Shown: positions 1-12,244, counted from the first letter of the stretch. The stretch: 64,000 nt of DNA from Nitzschia sp. pyKryTriq1 (GCA_956465555.1 OY101117.1:930001-994000), one strand, 5' to 3'. The notes: a model not told the origin generated them from the sequence alone. Program-made: numbers and translations.

Positions 1-822
1 TGGATGAGATTGCCATTTTTGGCTCGGCGAGCGAAGGATTCTCGCAGCGAAATATTGCCTGCAGCATTGACGAATCTATAGAAAGATTTCGGGTCGTCGT
101 CGAAAAGGCAAAGGAATATGATTTACCAGTTCGGGGCTACATTTCTACCGTGATTGCTTGTCCCTATGATGGACCGGTCGCACCCGTTCAAGTCACCAAG
201 GTTGTGGAACAAATGATGGCATTGGGATGCTACGAGATTTCACTCGGTGATACCATCGGAGTCGGCACACCCGGTACCATGCTCAAAATGTTGGATGATG
301 TGTTGGTATGTAAATAGTTGCCATATCGATCTTGCAGTCGATCTTCGTTTACATGTCGATTCTCACCAGTGTCTTCCTCTTGCTGCTACTGGTGCTACCA
401 ATGATGCGTCTTGTTCTCTAGCTTGTAGCGCAACCGTCTCAACTGGCCATGCACTGTCATGACACGTTTGGACAAGCATTGGCAAATATTCTTGTTGGCT
501 TGGAGAAGGAGATCATGACGATCGACTCTTCAGTCGCAGGACTAGGTGGTTGCCCCTACGCCAAAGGTGCCTCTGGTAACGTAGCGACGGAAGACGTTGT
601 TTATATGCTGTAAGTAAGATACCGACATGGGTGCGCGGGACGATTCTCCACACCTTATTCTGATACTACTGTAATGAACATGAACACAGTGATGGCCTCG
701 GACTATCCACGGGGATCGATTTGGAAAAAATGGCGGGCATTGGAAATGAAATCTGCCAGGTCCTCGGTCGGACGAGTCAAAGCAAGGTTTCAAAAGCGTT
801 GATTGCTCGCCGAAAATCATGA
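1..822 (+). CDS. HMGCL: Hydroxymethylglutaryl-CoA lyase, 3' part
   Basis: The enzyme cleaves HMG-CoA to acetyl-CoA and acetoacetate in leucine breakdown and ketone-body metabolism, usually in mitochondria or peroxisomes. The gene enters from the left edge, so its start is outside the window. Exons seen are 1-305, 422-610 and 690-822, with introns 306-421 (gtatgt...ctctag) and 611-689 (gtaagt...acacag). The reading frame begins at base 3. Family hallmarks are [12 protein letters not shown] and [14 protein letters not shown], the latter carrying the conserved active-site-loop cysteine, followed by [10 protein letters not shown] and DGLG. The protein ends ARRKS. The TIM-barrel C-terminal half is complete and matches the family closely. 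Targeting cannot be judged without the N-terminus. Confidence 0.93.
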
Positions 823-1094
823 CACGGACAGTCTGATTCATACTAAATAATTGTATTAAACGGTAGCTTTTGTCGGAACTACCGTATGAAGATATGCTAC
901 AGTACCGTATTCCATTGGTCAGGACCGTGTATTGCTAGTGGACTACAGAACTGTCGTCACATTCGAAAGTGGAGAGAGTAAAACAACATGCTATTAGAGA
1001 ACGAGTACCACCAGCTACGCGTACCGGTACTTCAGTCAGCGGATGTACGATCAGCGGACGGACGAAAAAACTTTTTTCGTCCGTAAAAAAGGAT

Positions 1095-1165
1095 GGAGGA
1101 TGGAGGATTTGAACCCCCGACATTCCGCATGCAAAGCGGACACTCTACCCCTGAGCTAATCCCCC
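1095..1165 (-). tRNA. tRNA-Ala (anticodon UGC)
   Basis: Read on the minus strand, a 71-base cloverleaf folds. The acceptor stem GGGGGAT pairs with ATCCTCC, allowing one G-U. The D arm starts TAGCTCAGGGGT (A box). The anticodon stem TCCGC/GCGGA holds the loop TTTGCAT with anticodon TGC. The T arm is GGGGG-TTCAAAT-CCTCC (B box). CCA is not encoded, and no intron is present. This looks like a normal nuclear RNA polymerase III gene. A short T-rich tract for termination lies just beyond its 3' end near 1070-1090. Confidence 0.92.
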
Positions 1166-1362
1166 TTATCTTTCTACGACCCATTTCAAGATATAAATAC
1201 AAACATTATATTTTTTCGTACTGTACAGGTACATACCCCTCAATAAGATTTCAACGAGAGGTATGGACCTAGAGCATAATTCGTGCAGTCTAGCTACCAG
1301 ACTAGCATAGCATAGAGCAAGAAAAAATCACTTATTCCAATGATATCATCATCACAGACAAG

Positions 1363-3162
1363 TTATTCCTTTCTTCGTATCCGAGCAACAAAGAATCCAT
1401 CACAATAACGGAGAGATCCCGGCAGATGACCAGGAAGGATACGAAGCCAGCCATTTTCGTCGATAGCTTCGTCGAATCCTGGTATCTCTCCAGGCTGGAA
1501 AGGAACCGTTTCAATGGTGGGCCCTTCTTCACGAGCAAGCAGGCATTGTATCTGATCTTCGCTCTCTGATTTTAGCAATGAGCATGTTGCGTATACCATG
1601 ACGCCCCCAGGTTTGAGCAGCTTGTCGACGACATGGGTGGCAAGTTCTCTTTGTAACGTCGTTATTTCCTGCAGGTCGGGAGACTTTTGTAGAACGTCTG
1701 GTCTTCGGCTTCCAACGCCAGTTGCACTGCAAGGAGCATCCAAAAGGACTGCATCGACACCATCACCTTCTGTGAGTTCCCATTCTCGTCCATCTCCAAC
1801 CACAATTTCACATCGTTCCAGCATTCCAAGTCGCTCGAGGTTCTCCCTCAAGGGCTTAGTCCGACGACTGCTCAGTTCTACCGCCGTTACTCGCCCAAAC
1901 CCGAGTGAAATTAGTTGTGCCGTTTTACCACCAGGTGCACTACACAAGTCCACAACATGAAGCGCGTGTGGCTTCTTGCCATCTTGTGTGATCATCGTAT
2001 TGTAAAGTGCTATCGCCGGCAGCGAGGCGGACGGATCCTGGACCCACCACTCGCCTTGATCGTATCCAGGCCATCTCGAAACAATCGATGATTCCAGTTC
2101 TGGAACTCGAATGGATCCATGCTCCAATAATTCAGCTTCATCAGCGACCGACAAAGCATTGAATTCTTCTCGTATCCGTTCCCTTTTGACTTGTCGGTCT
2201 TCCTCGGTGGTTAATCCGTCATAGTTCGTAGTGATGAAAATAGGGGACTGCGACATGCACGCCTCGACAATTTTCTGCGTCGATTCTTGTCCATAGCTTT
2301 TGATCCATGCCTGTGCTAGATCTGATTTGACATTATCCAGTATTGTCGTCTTTTCGAGGAGTTCATCGCCTTCCCTATCGATCTGTCGGAGAACGGCATT
2401 AACAAATTTGATCTGTCCTTCCCTGACGAAACAAAAAATTAGCATGCAGAATCGATTGAATGTGCATCATGAACAATATTCAAATTTGGGACCAGCATCA
2501 TGTGAACTTACGCGACGCTGATGGTCGGATGGTTTCTCAATACTTCGACAGTCTCTTTAATCGCCGCGTACGAAGGGGTATCCAGAAAAAGTACCTGAGT
2601 GGCACCGATGCGCAAGGCTGCTTCGCACAAGAAATCGGAAGCTTTCTGCCAAAGGCACGAAAAATATTCGAACCGATCATTAGCAAACCGTTGACGAACG
2701 GAACGAGAAAAATATGAAAAATGGCAAACCGAATCATACCTTTTTGGCGTTTCGGTTATGGCTCAGCTTCTTGATTATCTTGTCGATTTGTCCCTGCCGC
2801 CGCTCGGCGGTTGCTAGGAGCAATCTAGCAAATGCCCTATCTCGGCCTTCCAGAGACTTGTATTCTGGATCGTTTTCAAGAAGGCGGAGAGCAATTGTAG
2901 ATGGTCGTCTCGAGCTTTCGTGCAGGGCAAATGTTGCTGTCGATCGGCTTGATGGACTAGCCTTTCTCTTTGGATTTCTAGGTTCTCTTGCGGTGGCATC
3001 GGTTCGGGTAGACTTGGAAGCCACAGCATGGGTGGTAGCGTGAAGTCTACTTGTTGTACTGTAGCGGCAGACAGGGTATGCAAAGGTACCGACGTCGATG
3101 TCAAAGCCCACCAGGACGATGAGAAACCACACTACGCGTATTGTCGAGTATCCATGCACCAT
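1363..3162 (-). CDS. RsmB/NOP2/Sun-family rRNA cytosine-5 methyltransferase
   Basis: This S-adenosylmethionine-dependent enzyme makes 5-methylcytosine in rRNA; the bacterial relative RsmB acts on 16S C967. Exons on the minus strand are 2740-3162, 2512-2645 and 1363-2422, giving 538 residues. The N-terminus is hydrophobic (about residues 8-30), as expected for a signal or transit sequence. Next comes a NusB-like helical region spread over exons 1 and 2, then the catalytic Rossmann domain with LCSAPGGKTAQL (SAM motif), LLDAPCSATG and YATCSLL, which supply the two catalytic cysteines. The NusB-plus-methyltransferase order is bacterial-like, so action on plastid or mitochondrial rRNA is my inference. 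The start is the first ATG in the open exon. It is divergent from the weak gene at 3953. Confidence 0.88.
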
Positions 3163-3952
3163 CGTCTTGATGGATCAGATTCATCTCAAGCCGCTGCGCT
3201 ACGATAATGAGTATCATACTCGCTTATTGATAGCAGAGCGCCTTGGCCCTTGGCCAGTTCGAAGTCTTGCAGCCGATGATGATGATTCTTCTTCATTCAT
3301 TCATTCATTCGCCATACCAGCAGGTGCCAGATGGAAAAATCATCAGGCAGATGAGCGAGGCAGCCCAACCCCAAGTTGTGTTCGCACCACCCGAGCAGGT
3401 TCCGGTTGGTACCAGTACGCACAGTACGTGTACCTGTACTGTACCGTACAAGTGCTGAACTGTAGACTGGAGTTAGTACATAAGGTACAATGCAAAAAAG
3501 TAAGTGATGTCATCATTATGATGCACCTGCGATATGATGACGACGAACCCTAAAGTGAAAAGTACGCATGTTCATATTATTTAATGAAATGATAGCAACT
3601 CAGATGCACGCTTAAATAGAAGAGGGCAGTTGAGACGCGTTTTTCTTTTGCCCAGTTTAACATCCTGACGCACTAAAGAATACACCAGATGACGCATTTC
3701 AATACATAAGGGCATACCGCGCCACTCTAAATCGTTGCGAGTGACGCCCGCCGACGTCCCTTCATATTTTGGCCAACTCGTTCTGAACTAATACTCATTC
3801 TTCATTCTTGGTCTTCTGTTTTCTGCATCATCGTCACCAACCACATCATCACATCACCAAAGACAAAGAAGACGAAGTCAATCCTCGTGTCGATGCCCTC
3901 ATAATTTTCTTTCAAAGCAATTTAGAACAAGATTTCATTTTTTGACGAAGCA
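3163..3952. promoter_or_regulatory. Intergenic region with TGACGC boxes and a CATT tract
   Basis: There is no convincing gene here. A short tandem CATT tract lies near 3294-3312. A GTAC-rich stretch lies at 3414-3455. Three TGACGC hexamers lie at 3666, 3690 and 3742, all on the plus strand, 200-290 bases upstream of the ATG at 3953. In Phaeodactylum, TGACGC/TGACGT elements are known CO2/cAMP-responsive sites; a similar role here is inference. Confidence 0.4.
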
Positions 3953-4318
3953 ATGCAAAAACACGAAGAAAGTTCAACACACCGGGGTTGCGAGTCCCCG
4001 ACCGAGAGTCAAACTTCGACCGGTTCGGACTTCACCGATATCTACTCATACATGGGAGAGAAAGATCTGGGCTATCTTTACGCAGAGATCATGCAAGTTT
4101 GCCAACCATTCTATGCTTTGCCGGTTGATTCTGGAGGCCAATCCATCAACATTCCTCCAAGATTAGAAGATGGCCTCCGCCAAAAAGAATCATCTGAACG
4201 AGCATACAGTGGTCAAGAAAATCCTCAAGATTCTATGAATTCATCTTCCCAATGTATTTCGCAAATTTTCTTGAGCCAGACGAATTCTCATGCTTTTCAT
4301 CAATTCGATGATCAATAG
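3953..4318 (+). CDS. Hypothetical protein, weakly supported
   Basis: A single open frame encodes 121 residues. It is polar, rich in Ser, Gln and Glu, has no membrane segment, and includes a short stretch around GEKDLGYLYAEIM that looks helical. I recognise no family. Support comes from open-frame length, a pyrimidine-rich and A-rich leader just upstream, and the cluster of TGACGC boxes. Against it, the composition is low-complexity and no splice evidence or homologue is visible. The real gene could extend through introns into the following bases. An overlapping frame starting at 3942 is less protein-like. Confidence 0.4.
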   Translation: MQKHEESSTHRGCESPTESQTSTGSDFTDIYSYMGEKDLGYLYAEIMQVCQPFYALPVDSGGQSINIPPRLEDGLRQKESSERAYSGQENPQDSMNSSSQCISQIFLSQTNSHAFHQFDDQ

Positions 4319-7013
4319 GCTAGAGTTGGGTCAGTGGACGCCCACATCATAGGAATGGCTTCTCTGAACAGCAACTCCCAGGATGCCGTAGATCCATTAG
4401 ATGATTCGTTTCAAATTCTGAGATCACGAAATCGATCATGAATTTGAGGCAGAGTCAAGCTTCATTGTAGTAATAAGTTTCGCCAGCAGCCTCTAAAGCT
4501 ATGGTAATACTATGCTATAAACTATTTGCTCTTTATCCTTGTCTTGGGTTTTCTCAAGATATCAACAAATATTATGCTGGTTCTACACTAGTAGTCACTA
4601 TGTATGCAAATAACGATGATATCACCTACTTCGGGGTAGTCCTTATGCTCGTGGGCAGTAGTCATGCATCAACCCCCCGCTACTCCTACGAGTGACAGGA
4701 GCATACAGAGTCACTACAATATGCGGTTGCGGAAATTACAAAACGCCAAGGGGTGGCAACATCTGCAACAGCCCCGACTGGCTTCCATGGCAGTACAAGC
4801 TTCTAGCTAGAGATGAATAACGACCAATTTTTGGGTGCTGCGCTTCCAGCAGGGTCAACATGCGCGTTTCGAGAGGCTTTCTCGACGATCAAATCTACTA
4901 GTAAATAGTAGTAGCAAATAGTGATATCTCTCTACTCTGGAGGAGGGTAGAGAGGAGATGCTGTCACTCTACAGTAGCTAGGGGTGGGAGTAGAGAGACA
5001 CCTATCGGATTGTTGGTCTTCATAATTTGGCTCCGACGATGTAATAGTATCATAATATCATTCCTAGAGTAGCTTTAGACGACTCTACTAGAGTAGTAAA
5101 AGGCCTTCGCGCTTTCAGACTTTGGCCACGATCAACTACCAGATGCAAATTATGAGCGTCAGCTGTTTTCGGTGCAGTTTTCCGTTTGTCCAATGTGACG
5201 AATTCTGACTAATGAGTTTTGCTATTTAACGAAATGTGTCCTCTCGTCACTGACGTAAGATGGATGTTTGCGTCACATCATGCGCACGCACGGTACTACT
5301 GTAGGAAAAACAACACCTTGTTTCGACCAGATGGCAGAAGCGGGATGCCGGCTGCTGTGATTTCGATTATCACCAAACAAACGTACGAAACGCGACCTCA
5401 ACTTCAACACTCTATTGAGCCAGCGGGCGCAGTGGCGACGAGGCGCGGGAGGGATGAGGAGACGACGGAGTCTTGGGGAATAACGTGGATTCCTGCAGAC
5501 TCCACCTCTCTCACGCGCGCCTTGTTCTCCGCACCTCCACGTGGAATACCTCATCTCCATAAGCTATCTACAAGTCCGTATATCCTTATGTACTTGGTCT
5601 ATGACAGAGCGTGTGATCCCCGATTTGCCGTTATTTTCGAGTAAATTTCGAATTACTGGCTCATCGGGGAAGTGCTCGCCCGTACCCTTGGTGTGGGTGG
5701 GTGGGAAGCGATCACTCTTTCGATTGCTCGCCGTCCTCACTCATCTCTGCAGCCTGCGCCATTTCTTCCGCCCATCTACCAATCAGATTCATTTGATGGC
5801 GTCATCATTACTCCGTCTGTCAGGCGTGCGCCTTCCATCAGAAGCTCCTTCTGCCTCCGTCTGGCCGGCTGTCGAGTCAACGACGGAGGGCAAGCAACAA
5901 CAAGAGAAAGAACACCCACCGGGTGATGGACGGACATTGCACGTAATTTGGACTGAGGACTATCGGAGGGCTTACCCCCGGGTACGTAGGTAGCTAAAAT
6001 TTTATAAAGGAAAAAGGAAGAAAAAGAAAGGAAAAGGCATCTGGCTTGGTGGAAGGACGTATTAATATTGCAATTCAAGATCAGGTAAGTCTAATTATTT
6101 ATTTTTCTTTTCTTCGCTGGATTCCAGTCCGGGAATCTCACATCGCTTTCCATTTTATTTTCCAGCATTATTTCGGCCCACCGCTTCCGCATCATATCAG
6201 ATCGCACTGTTGTTTTCCGGTCACCAATATTATAACCTTCTGGAACTTCCCAGAATGGATATCGCTCTTGCTCAGGCTTCATGCAGTATTCTGCTGCGTT
6301 GCTAGCAGCTGTTCGCTTGTGCATTGGCCCAATTTTTTCCCATCCGCATTGACTATTGTTTTATATTCCTCCTGAAGCCAGATTATATATTACTACCCGA
6401 CGAATTCATACTTGAATCTGTCAGTTCCAAGATTGATGGGCAATAACAAAGATGCCCGATGCCAACAAGTAAAGTCATCAAAAGTAGAATAATAAGTGTC
6501 ACAATCACGATATATTCATTGGATATGTAACAGCACGCGGCTACAGAGTGTAAGTGTAACAACAACACTACAACGCAGGACTGAGGAAGTGGTCCCACTA
6601 GTCAAAGCATCAGCTGACAGCGTGCATACGACGAGACTGCACCCTCCTATCGGTACGTGCACGGAGATTTCAACGCGAATGATCCGATCGATTTCTTCAA
6701 TTTGGAATTTTCCCGCCCGCAAAATGACCCTCGCTCATCACGTGTTACACTACGATACATATTGTGTACGGTCGGGGTGCTCCGCCTACAAGTACCGGTG
6801 TGGTACTCCCTATTTCATTGCATCAATTGTTTTCCTTTTCTTCCGTCCGCACATCTCGTACAATACAGTAATATCAATCTACTGTTCCGCCATTCGACAA
6901 CTCAAACGAGGTTGAAAGGTCGCGATCATACAAACGGCCAACTCTCCAGTCTTCCCATTGAGATAGTAAATGAAATGAAATTCTTTCCTTAGAAGGAAAG
7001 CAGTGTTGAAACG
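4319..7013. other. Long gene-poor region before the copine gene
   Basis: No gene can be assigned with confidence across 2.7 kb. The region 4895-5100 carries repeated CTACTAG/TAGTAG and CTCTAC motifs. A TGACGT at 5251 and an inverse TGACGC at 5270 lie close together. Open frames between 5219 and 5993 overlap each other on both strands and lack family resemblance. The interval 6091-6378 on the minus strand has coding-like composition and is listed separately. The last 300 bases probably hold the copine promoter and leader. Confidence 0.5.
6091..6378 (-). other. Coding-like segment, possible gene fragment
   Basis: On the minus strand the frame ending at 6091 gives about 77 residues of unusually protein-like sequence (YPFWEVPEGYNIGDRK, RSDMMRKRWAEIMLENK) with a basic end KKRK. 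Just upstream a second frame is also protein-like (EEYKTIVNADGKKLGQ) and is preceded by a possible acceptor, ggcttcag. The two parts lie in different frames, so this is either a spliced gene whose intron I cannot place or a decayed host gene. I do not recognise a family. Confidence 0.3.
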
Positions 7014-8943
7014 ATGGTGAAGTACCGAACAAAGGATTTCAACAAGTTTGCTTGGGCTTCCCGGTTGACGGCTCCAGTCATCAAAGTTGATTTGATCATC
7101 CAATGCAAGGATTTGCCAAAGAAGGATCTACTGAGTCAAGCCGATGCATTTTGCGTGTTGTGGCAAGTTCCGAATGGTTACAATCCAACGATTGTCAAAG
7201 GGATGCCAACAAAATTGCCAGGGCGTCAAGAAACCGAGAAAGGAAGAACCGAAGTCGCCAGAGCTTGCATGGACCCCACATTCAAACACAAATTCCGATT
7301 GGAATTCACTTTCCATGAGGAGCAGACGTATATTATTCGGGTTTACGACGAAGATTTACGCTATGCTACCGATTTGAAGGAGCATGATTATCTTGGAGGG
7401 TGTGTATTTTCTTTGGGGCAATTGATGGGGGCCAAGGGCTGCACATTAGCCAAGAAACTTGCACGAGACAAGTCGTATATGATTGTATTCGGTGACGGTA
7501 AGTGATCATTGTATTTCGAAATCGAGGCTGGGTTACCTTTTTTACGGTTCTCACCGCTTCGTTTAAAAAGAAATCATTGAGACGAAAGAAGTCTTGGAGT
7601 TTCGATTTTCATGTCAGGATTTAATCAAAGAACAGAGTCTTATTGACCAGTCAAAAGTGTTGGATAAATGCAATCCCTATTTCCGATTAGAGAGACTAAA
7701 TCGAGAAGATCAGAGCTGGGAGGTGGTGTGGAAGTCGGAAGTCGTAAAGGATTCGCTCAATCCTACGTGGATGGAGTCACGGCTTCCCTTGCAACTTCTT
7801 TGTAATGACAAGCAGGATAATCCACTGAAAATCACTATTTGGGATTACGAAAAGCACTCGGCATCCCACGATCTTATGGGTTTTGTTGAATCGACCGTAG
7901 CAGAGCTTGTGGCTAAGGCTAAGGAGAATACTATTCCGGTATTGTTGGTCAAACGAGAGAAGAAGAAATGGTTTGGAGGTTCCAAATTAAAGACAGTTGG
8001 CCTGCTCAAGGTGCTCAAATCATCGGTCGTGACCATTCCGAGTATGCTGCAATATCTTAGTGGTGGATGCTCGCTTGATGTGATGGTTGGTATCGATTGT
8101 ACCGTTGCGAATGGGGAAAAGGGAAGCGAAAAATCTCTCCACTATGCCGCATCACATTGGTTAAATGATTATCAAGCTGGTATTCAAAAACTGGGAACGA
8201 TATTGGAAAACTTTGCTCGAGGCAAGTATTCCAATATGTGGGGTTATGGTGCAAAAATCAAAGATGAGGAGAAAGACATCCACCTAATGTCAGACCATAT
8301 ATGCTTGGGAAAGGAACTATTACAAGTCTATGACAAGTGCGTTGTCGATAATGCAGATATTGCTTTTGGACCAACAGCCAATCTTAAACCATTGATCCAA
8401 GCTGCAACTTTCCGGACAATACGAGCCTCGAAACGACGGCAGTGCTACACCGTCCTTTGTATATTCACAGCTGGGAAGGTAGACGATCTTCAAGAGACAA
8501 TCGATCTGATTTGCACTGCAGCCGAAGACGCACCATTGTCGATTGTGATAATTGGTGTGGGTAACAGAGACTTCAAGGCGGTGGAAAGTCTGGTGGGTGA
8601 CGAAACTGGGCGTCTGCGGGATTCTCGGGGAATTCCAATTGCCAGAGAAATTGTGACTTTTGTTAGCTTCAAACAATTTGCAGGAAACGCGACAGAAGTT
8701 GTGGCGGAAGCCCTGAAGGAAATTCCCGAACAGTTCGTGACGCATTTTGTGAATAATGGCACCAAACCTTTAGCTCCAGTGCCGGCTCCAGACTTCAGCG
8801 CACTCGCAGCAGCAGCGGTGACGGGGACCGTGCATAGGAACGGCAAGAAATCGAGAAATGAGCAGTCACGAAGTCGAAGCACAAGCCCTGTGCCGAATGG
8901 CGCCGTGAATGGCACAAAGTCCCGTAGAAGTAGCAAACGATGA
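7014..8943 (+). CDS. Copine
   Basis: Copines are calcium-dependent phospholipid-binding proteins that move to membranes and recruit partners. Exons are 7014-7497 and 7571-8943 (intron 7498-7570), giving 618 residues. C2A covers roughly residues 20-160 (DLIIQCKDLPKKD, then DPTFKHKFRLEF and YDEDLR). C2B covers roughly 165-300 (FSCQDLIKEQSL, CNPYFRLERL, DSLNPTWME, IWDYEK). The copine/vWA domain covers about 350-560, with the hallmark LSGGCSLDVMVGIDCTVANG at its start in place of a typical DxSxS MIDAS. The tail is Ala- and Ser/Arg-rich (about 565-618), ending SRRSSKR. Length and order match animal and plant copines. The ATG at 7014 is the first in frame. Confidence 0.94.
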
Positions 8944-9463
8944 GCAGCAACGCAGTCATTTCTAAAGTTTCTCTTACCAGCCAGCTTTTGCAACAGCTTC
9001 AGGCATTCATAATCCTCCAAGGCTTTACTTCATGTGCATTGCTACTCGTAGTTTTCGTACTTCGACCATGCATGATGATCGCTGATGATGATTCTTGCTA
9101 TGTCGGAGGTCATAAATCATATTATTATGTAACCTCTCGCCCATCACCCAACAATTGAACCGAGGTTTCAATCACGAGTTCGTTCGTGGCGGGAAGCCAC
9201 TGATACGATATGCTTTTTCGACTATACCGGTACGGTATGTACCGTACCGCATCGATCTCGACATCATCACTCACTCTCATCTCCAGTCCCCGTGATAAAT
9301 TTGTTTTGTGCAGCATTGCATCTGTTCTGTCGGTGACAACTGATCTTCTGAGCGAGCTTAGCCTGTTGATTCCTAGAGTTGTCCGTTTCAGGATCTGTCT
9401 GGCGTAATTCGTACGCTATCCAAGGCGTCAATCTCCGTCGACCAACGTCCTCGTTTGACAAGG
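8944..9463. other. Intergenic region between copine and ABC transporter
   Basis: This holds the copine 3' flank and the transporter promoter. The palindrome-rich string around 9224-9250 (TACCGGTACGGTATGTACCGTACCG) belongs to the GTAC motif family seen across the window. I see no gene. Confidence 0.5.
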
Positions 9464-12244
9464 ATGGTAGAAGAAACAAATGACTCGTTTGAGTTCTCGC
9501 CGCGGCATCAGAGGGTTGCTGGTTGGTTATCGCTTCTAATAGCTCTTCTGATGCTTGTGCTTGGATGGAGTCTCCTATTAGTCCCAGAAACGGTCGTCAA
9601 GGCGCTTTTGGACTACTCGGAAGAAGAAAGGCACTCCTACAATGCAGAAGTTGTGAAGAGCGTGACGAGAATGGCCGCGGGTCTGTTTCTCGCACAAGGA
9701 TTCTCTTGTCTTGTGCTGCTGAGTTCGATATTCCAAGCCACGTCGGATCGAAAGAATCCTCCCTTCTTTGTTTACTCGAGTCGACTCGCGATCTCCATGC
9801 AGAGTATTACAGGACTTTGCTGGGTCGTCGTAGGGCTCATTGACGATCATTTGAACGAAATCGGAGAAAACAGATACCGTCGAAAGACTTTTGGGCTCCT
9901 TGTGGTTGGATTCGGGGGGTTGGGGTTGTCCAGCTTTGCCCTAATGTTTTCTTTTTGGCCGATGGAACCATCGTTGGCAGGTCAGAACAACAATACCCAA
10001 GAACACGAAGATCAAAACAGTCGACAGCAGAATGACAGCCCCGATACAGAACCGCTTTTAGGCACCGATGAGGTCAACCAAGAACAGCACGAGGGTACCG
10101 GCTACCGGCTACTGGAGGGAGGTGGCGACGTTTCCAATACTCCTAGTGCTCCAGAAGATTCGTCGGATTCTGAGTCCTCGTCAGAGGGTACTTCGAGGGT
10201 CCGAGGAACAATGCGGTTGCTGAAACTGGCTAAACCAGAGGTACTTTACCTCTACATTGGTTGCATCACTTTACTTGTCCGCCTTCCTTTTTCCTTGAGT
10301 ATTCCACATTTCGTGAGCACTACACTGGGAGCACTTGGCCAAGGCGACTTTGATCGAGCTCGTGGTGAAATCTTATGGTTGTTCATTTTAGGGACAATCG
10401 ATGCTTTCTTGGACTTTTGGTGCATCTTCTGGTTCGGCTATGCTAATCAACGGATTGTTCGGGGGGTCCGAATCGATACCTTTGCAGCAATTATGCGCCA
10501 AGAAATCGGATTTTTTGACAGACATACCTCGGGAGAGCTAGCATCGAGGCTAAATTCAGATTGTGGCGAAATGGCAGGTGATCTTACTTGGTTCTTTCGT
10601 TTCAGCATTGAGTCAGTTGTGCGGATTACGGGGATTACTGTGTACATGTTTGTTCGTTCTCCAAAGCTGGCGGCGTGTGCATTGAGTATCGGTCCCATTG
10701 TTGCCGCGGTGAACAAGTTTTATGGAAACTGGTTGAGCCAAAATTCTCGAAAGGTGCAGGATGCCCTAGCCGCCGCCAACTCTGTGGCACAAGAAACATT
10801 TTCTTGCGTCCGCACAGTGATTGCATTTGCGGCAGAGCAACTTGAATATGACAAATATGAAAAGAAGATCAATGAACAGTATCGTCTCAATGTCAAGCAA
10901 ACCTACATGACTGGAATATATTACATGTTCGTTTGCACATTCCTGATCAACACGATCGTACAAGGAATACTGTTGCTGGTTGGTTCTTACATGATACAAC
11001 ATAAAAATTTGACCAGTGAAGTTCTTCTGGCGTTCATGTTGTATCAAGGGCAACTCCAGGTACGCGACGACATTTTGTCATCTTCTGGGTCTTCGTGATG
11101 GTTCAAAGAATTCTCGACAACTCACAATATCCGCTCATCGTGTGTGGTAGAACGAAATGATGAATCTCTTTCAATCATATTCTTCGTTGATCAAAAGCTC
11201 TGGTGCCGGTGATAAAGTTTTTGGCTTGCTTGACCGTTCCCCTCCGGCCCCTGCCACCGGAAGCCTTTCGGTCCAAAGTCTAGGGGGTCCAACAGCCCAT
11301 GGCGAGGCAGCTCTTTCGCTGCAATTGGTAGATGTGTCTTTTGTCTATCCGTCTCGTCCCGAACATTCTGTTTTGAAGGGCTTAAACTTGACCATTCGTC
11401 CAGGACAGACAGTTGCTCTGGTTGGGCCCAGTGGTTGCGGAAAGAGTACTGTGTGCCAACTATTGCAAAGGCTCTACGACCCAACTCAGGGTTGTGTATT
11501 GGTCAATGGAAGCAACTTGAAGGGATTAGACATCAAATCACATCGGTATGTAATCTCTTTATGGTTTCAAGGCCGAGCATGCGAGCACTCAAACATAATA
11601 TTCCACTTACAACTTCCTCTTTCAATAGCCAAACCGTTGGAGTGGTCACTCAGGATCCAACACTTTTCTCCGGCACCATATTGTCTAACATAACGTACGG
11701 TACCCCTCATGCTACAATGGAAGAGGCAGTGGAAGCGGCGAAGATGGCCAACGCGCATTCATTCATTGTCACGTTCCCAGATGGGTATGAGACTGAAGTA
11801 GGCGAGCGGGGAGTTCAATTGTCGGGCGGACAAAAGCAACGCTTGGCTATCAGCAGAGCCATCATAAGGAACCCTTCTCTGTTGCTCTTAGACGAGGCTA
11901 CATCAGGTAAGTGGCACATCCGTGACAAGACTGAACGACAACTCTTTAACAACGTTCTCATGCAGAACTTTCTATTCTTGCTTATCGATAATGTAGCACT
12001 TGATGCTGATTCAGAAGAAGTTGTACAGGCGGCCCTCGACAACCTTCTCAGCCAGAGTCGTGGGATTACGACCGTGATCATTGCTCACCGATTGCGAACA
12101 GTCCGAAATGCCGATGCGATCGCCGTGGTGAATGACGGGAAGATAGTGGAACTTGGATCTCACAATGAATTGATGAAATCACCGACCGGGTACTATCGCA
12201 GGATGGTTGAAAAGTCTCTCGGTGGAAACCTCGCAGTCGAATAG
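9464..12244 (+). CDS. Half-size ABC transporter, subfamily B (TAP/ABCB10-like)
   Basis: This is a membrane exporter that should work as a dimer. Exons are 9464-11059, 11151-11545, 11629-11906 and 11997-12244 (838 residues). An unusual N-terminal part (about residues 18-165) has around four hydrophobic segments, followed by an acidic, Gln/Ser-rich linker (about 170-245). The six-helix ABC membrane domain covers about 255-540. The nucleotide-binding domain has Walker [11 protein letters not shown]-loop [11 protein letters not shown], signature LSGGQKQR, Walker [13 protein letters not shown] (split by an intron after TS) and H-loop IAHRL. An extra N-terminal membrane domain is also known in TAP-type proteins, but the substrate here is unknown. 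The start is the first ATG; an in-frame TTG lies nine bases upstream. Confidence 0.92.

Noticed and set aside
247-462. Plus-strand open frame inside the first gene
   Set aside because: It runs through an HMG-CoA lyase exon and intron 1 in another frame; the lyase frame carries the family motifs.
935-1123. Minus-strand open frame overlapping the tRNA
   Set aside because: It overlaps the T arm of the tRNA-Ala gene and has no protein-like features.
5219-5993. Overlapping plus- and minus-strand frames near 5.2-6.0 kb
   Set aside because: They overlap one another on both strands, are Arg/Pro-rich and show no domain; probably chance frames in GC-richer DNA.
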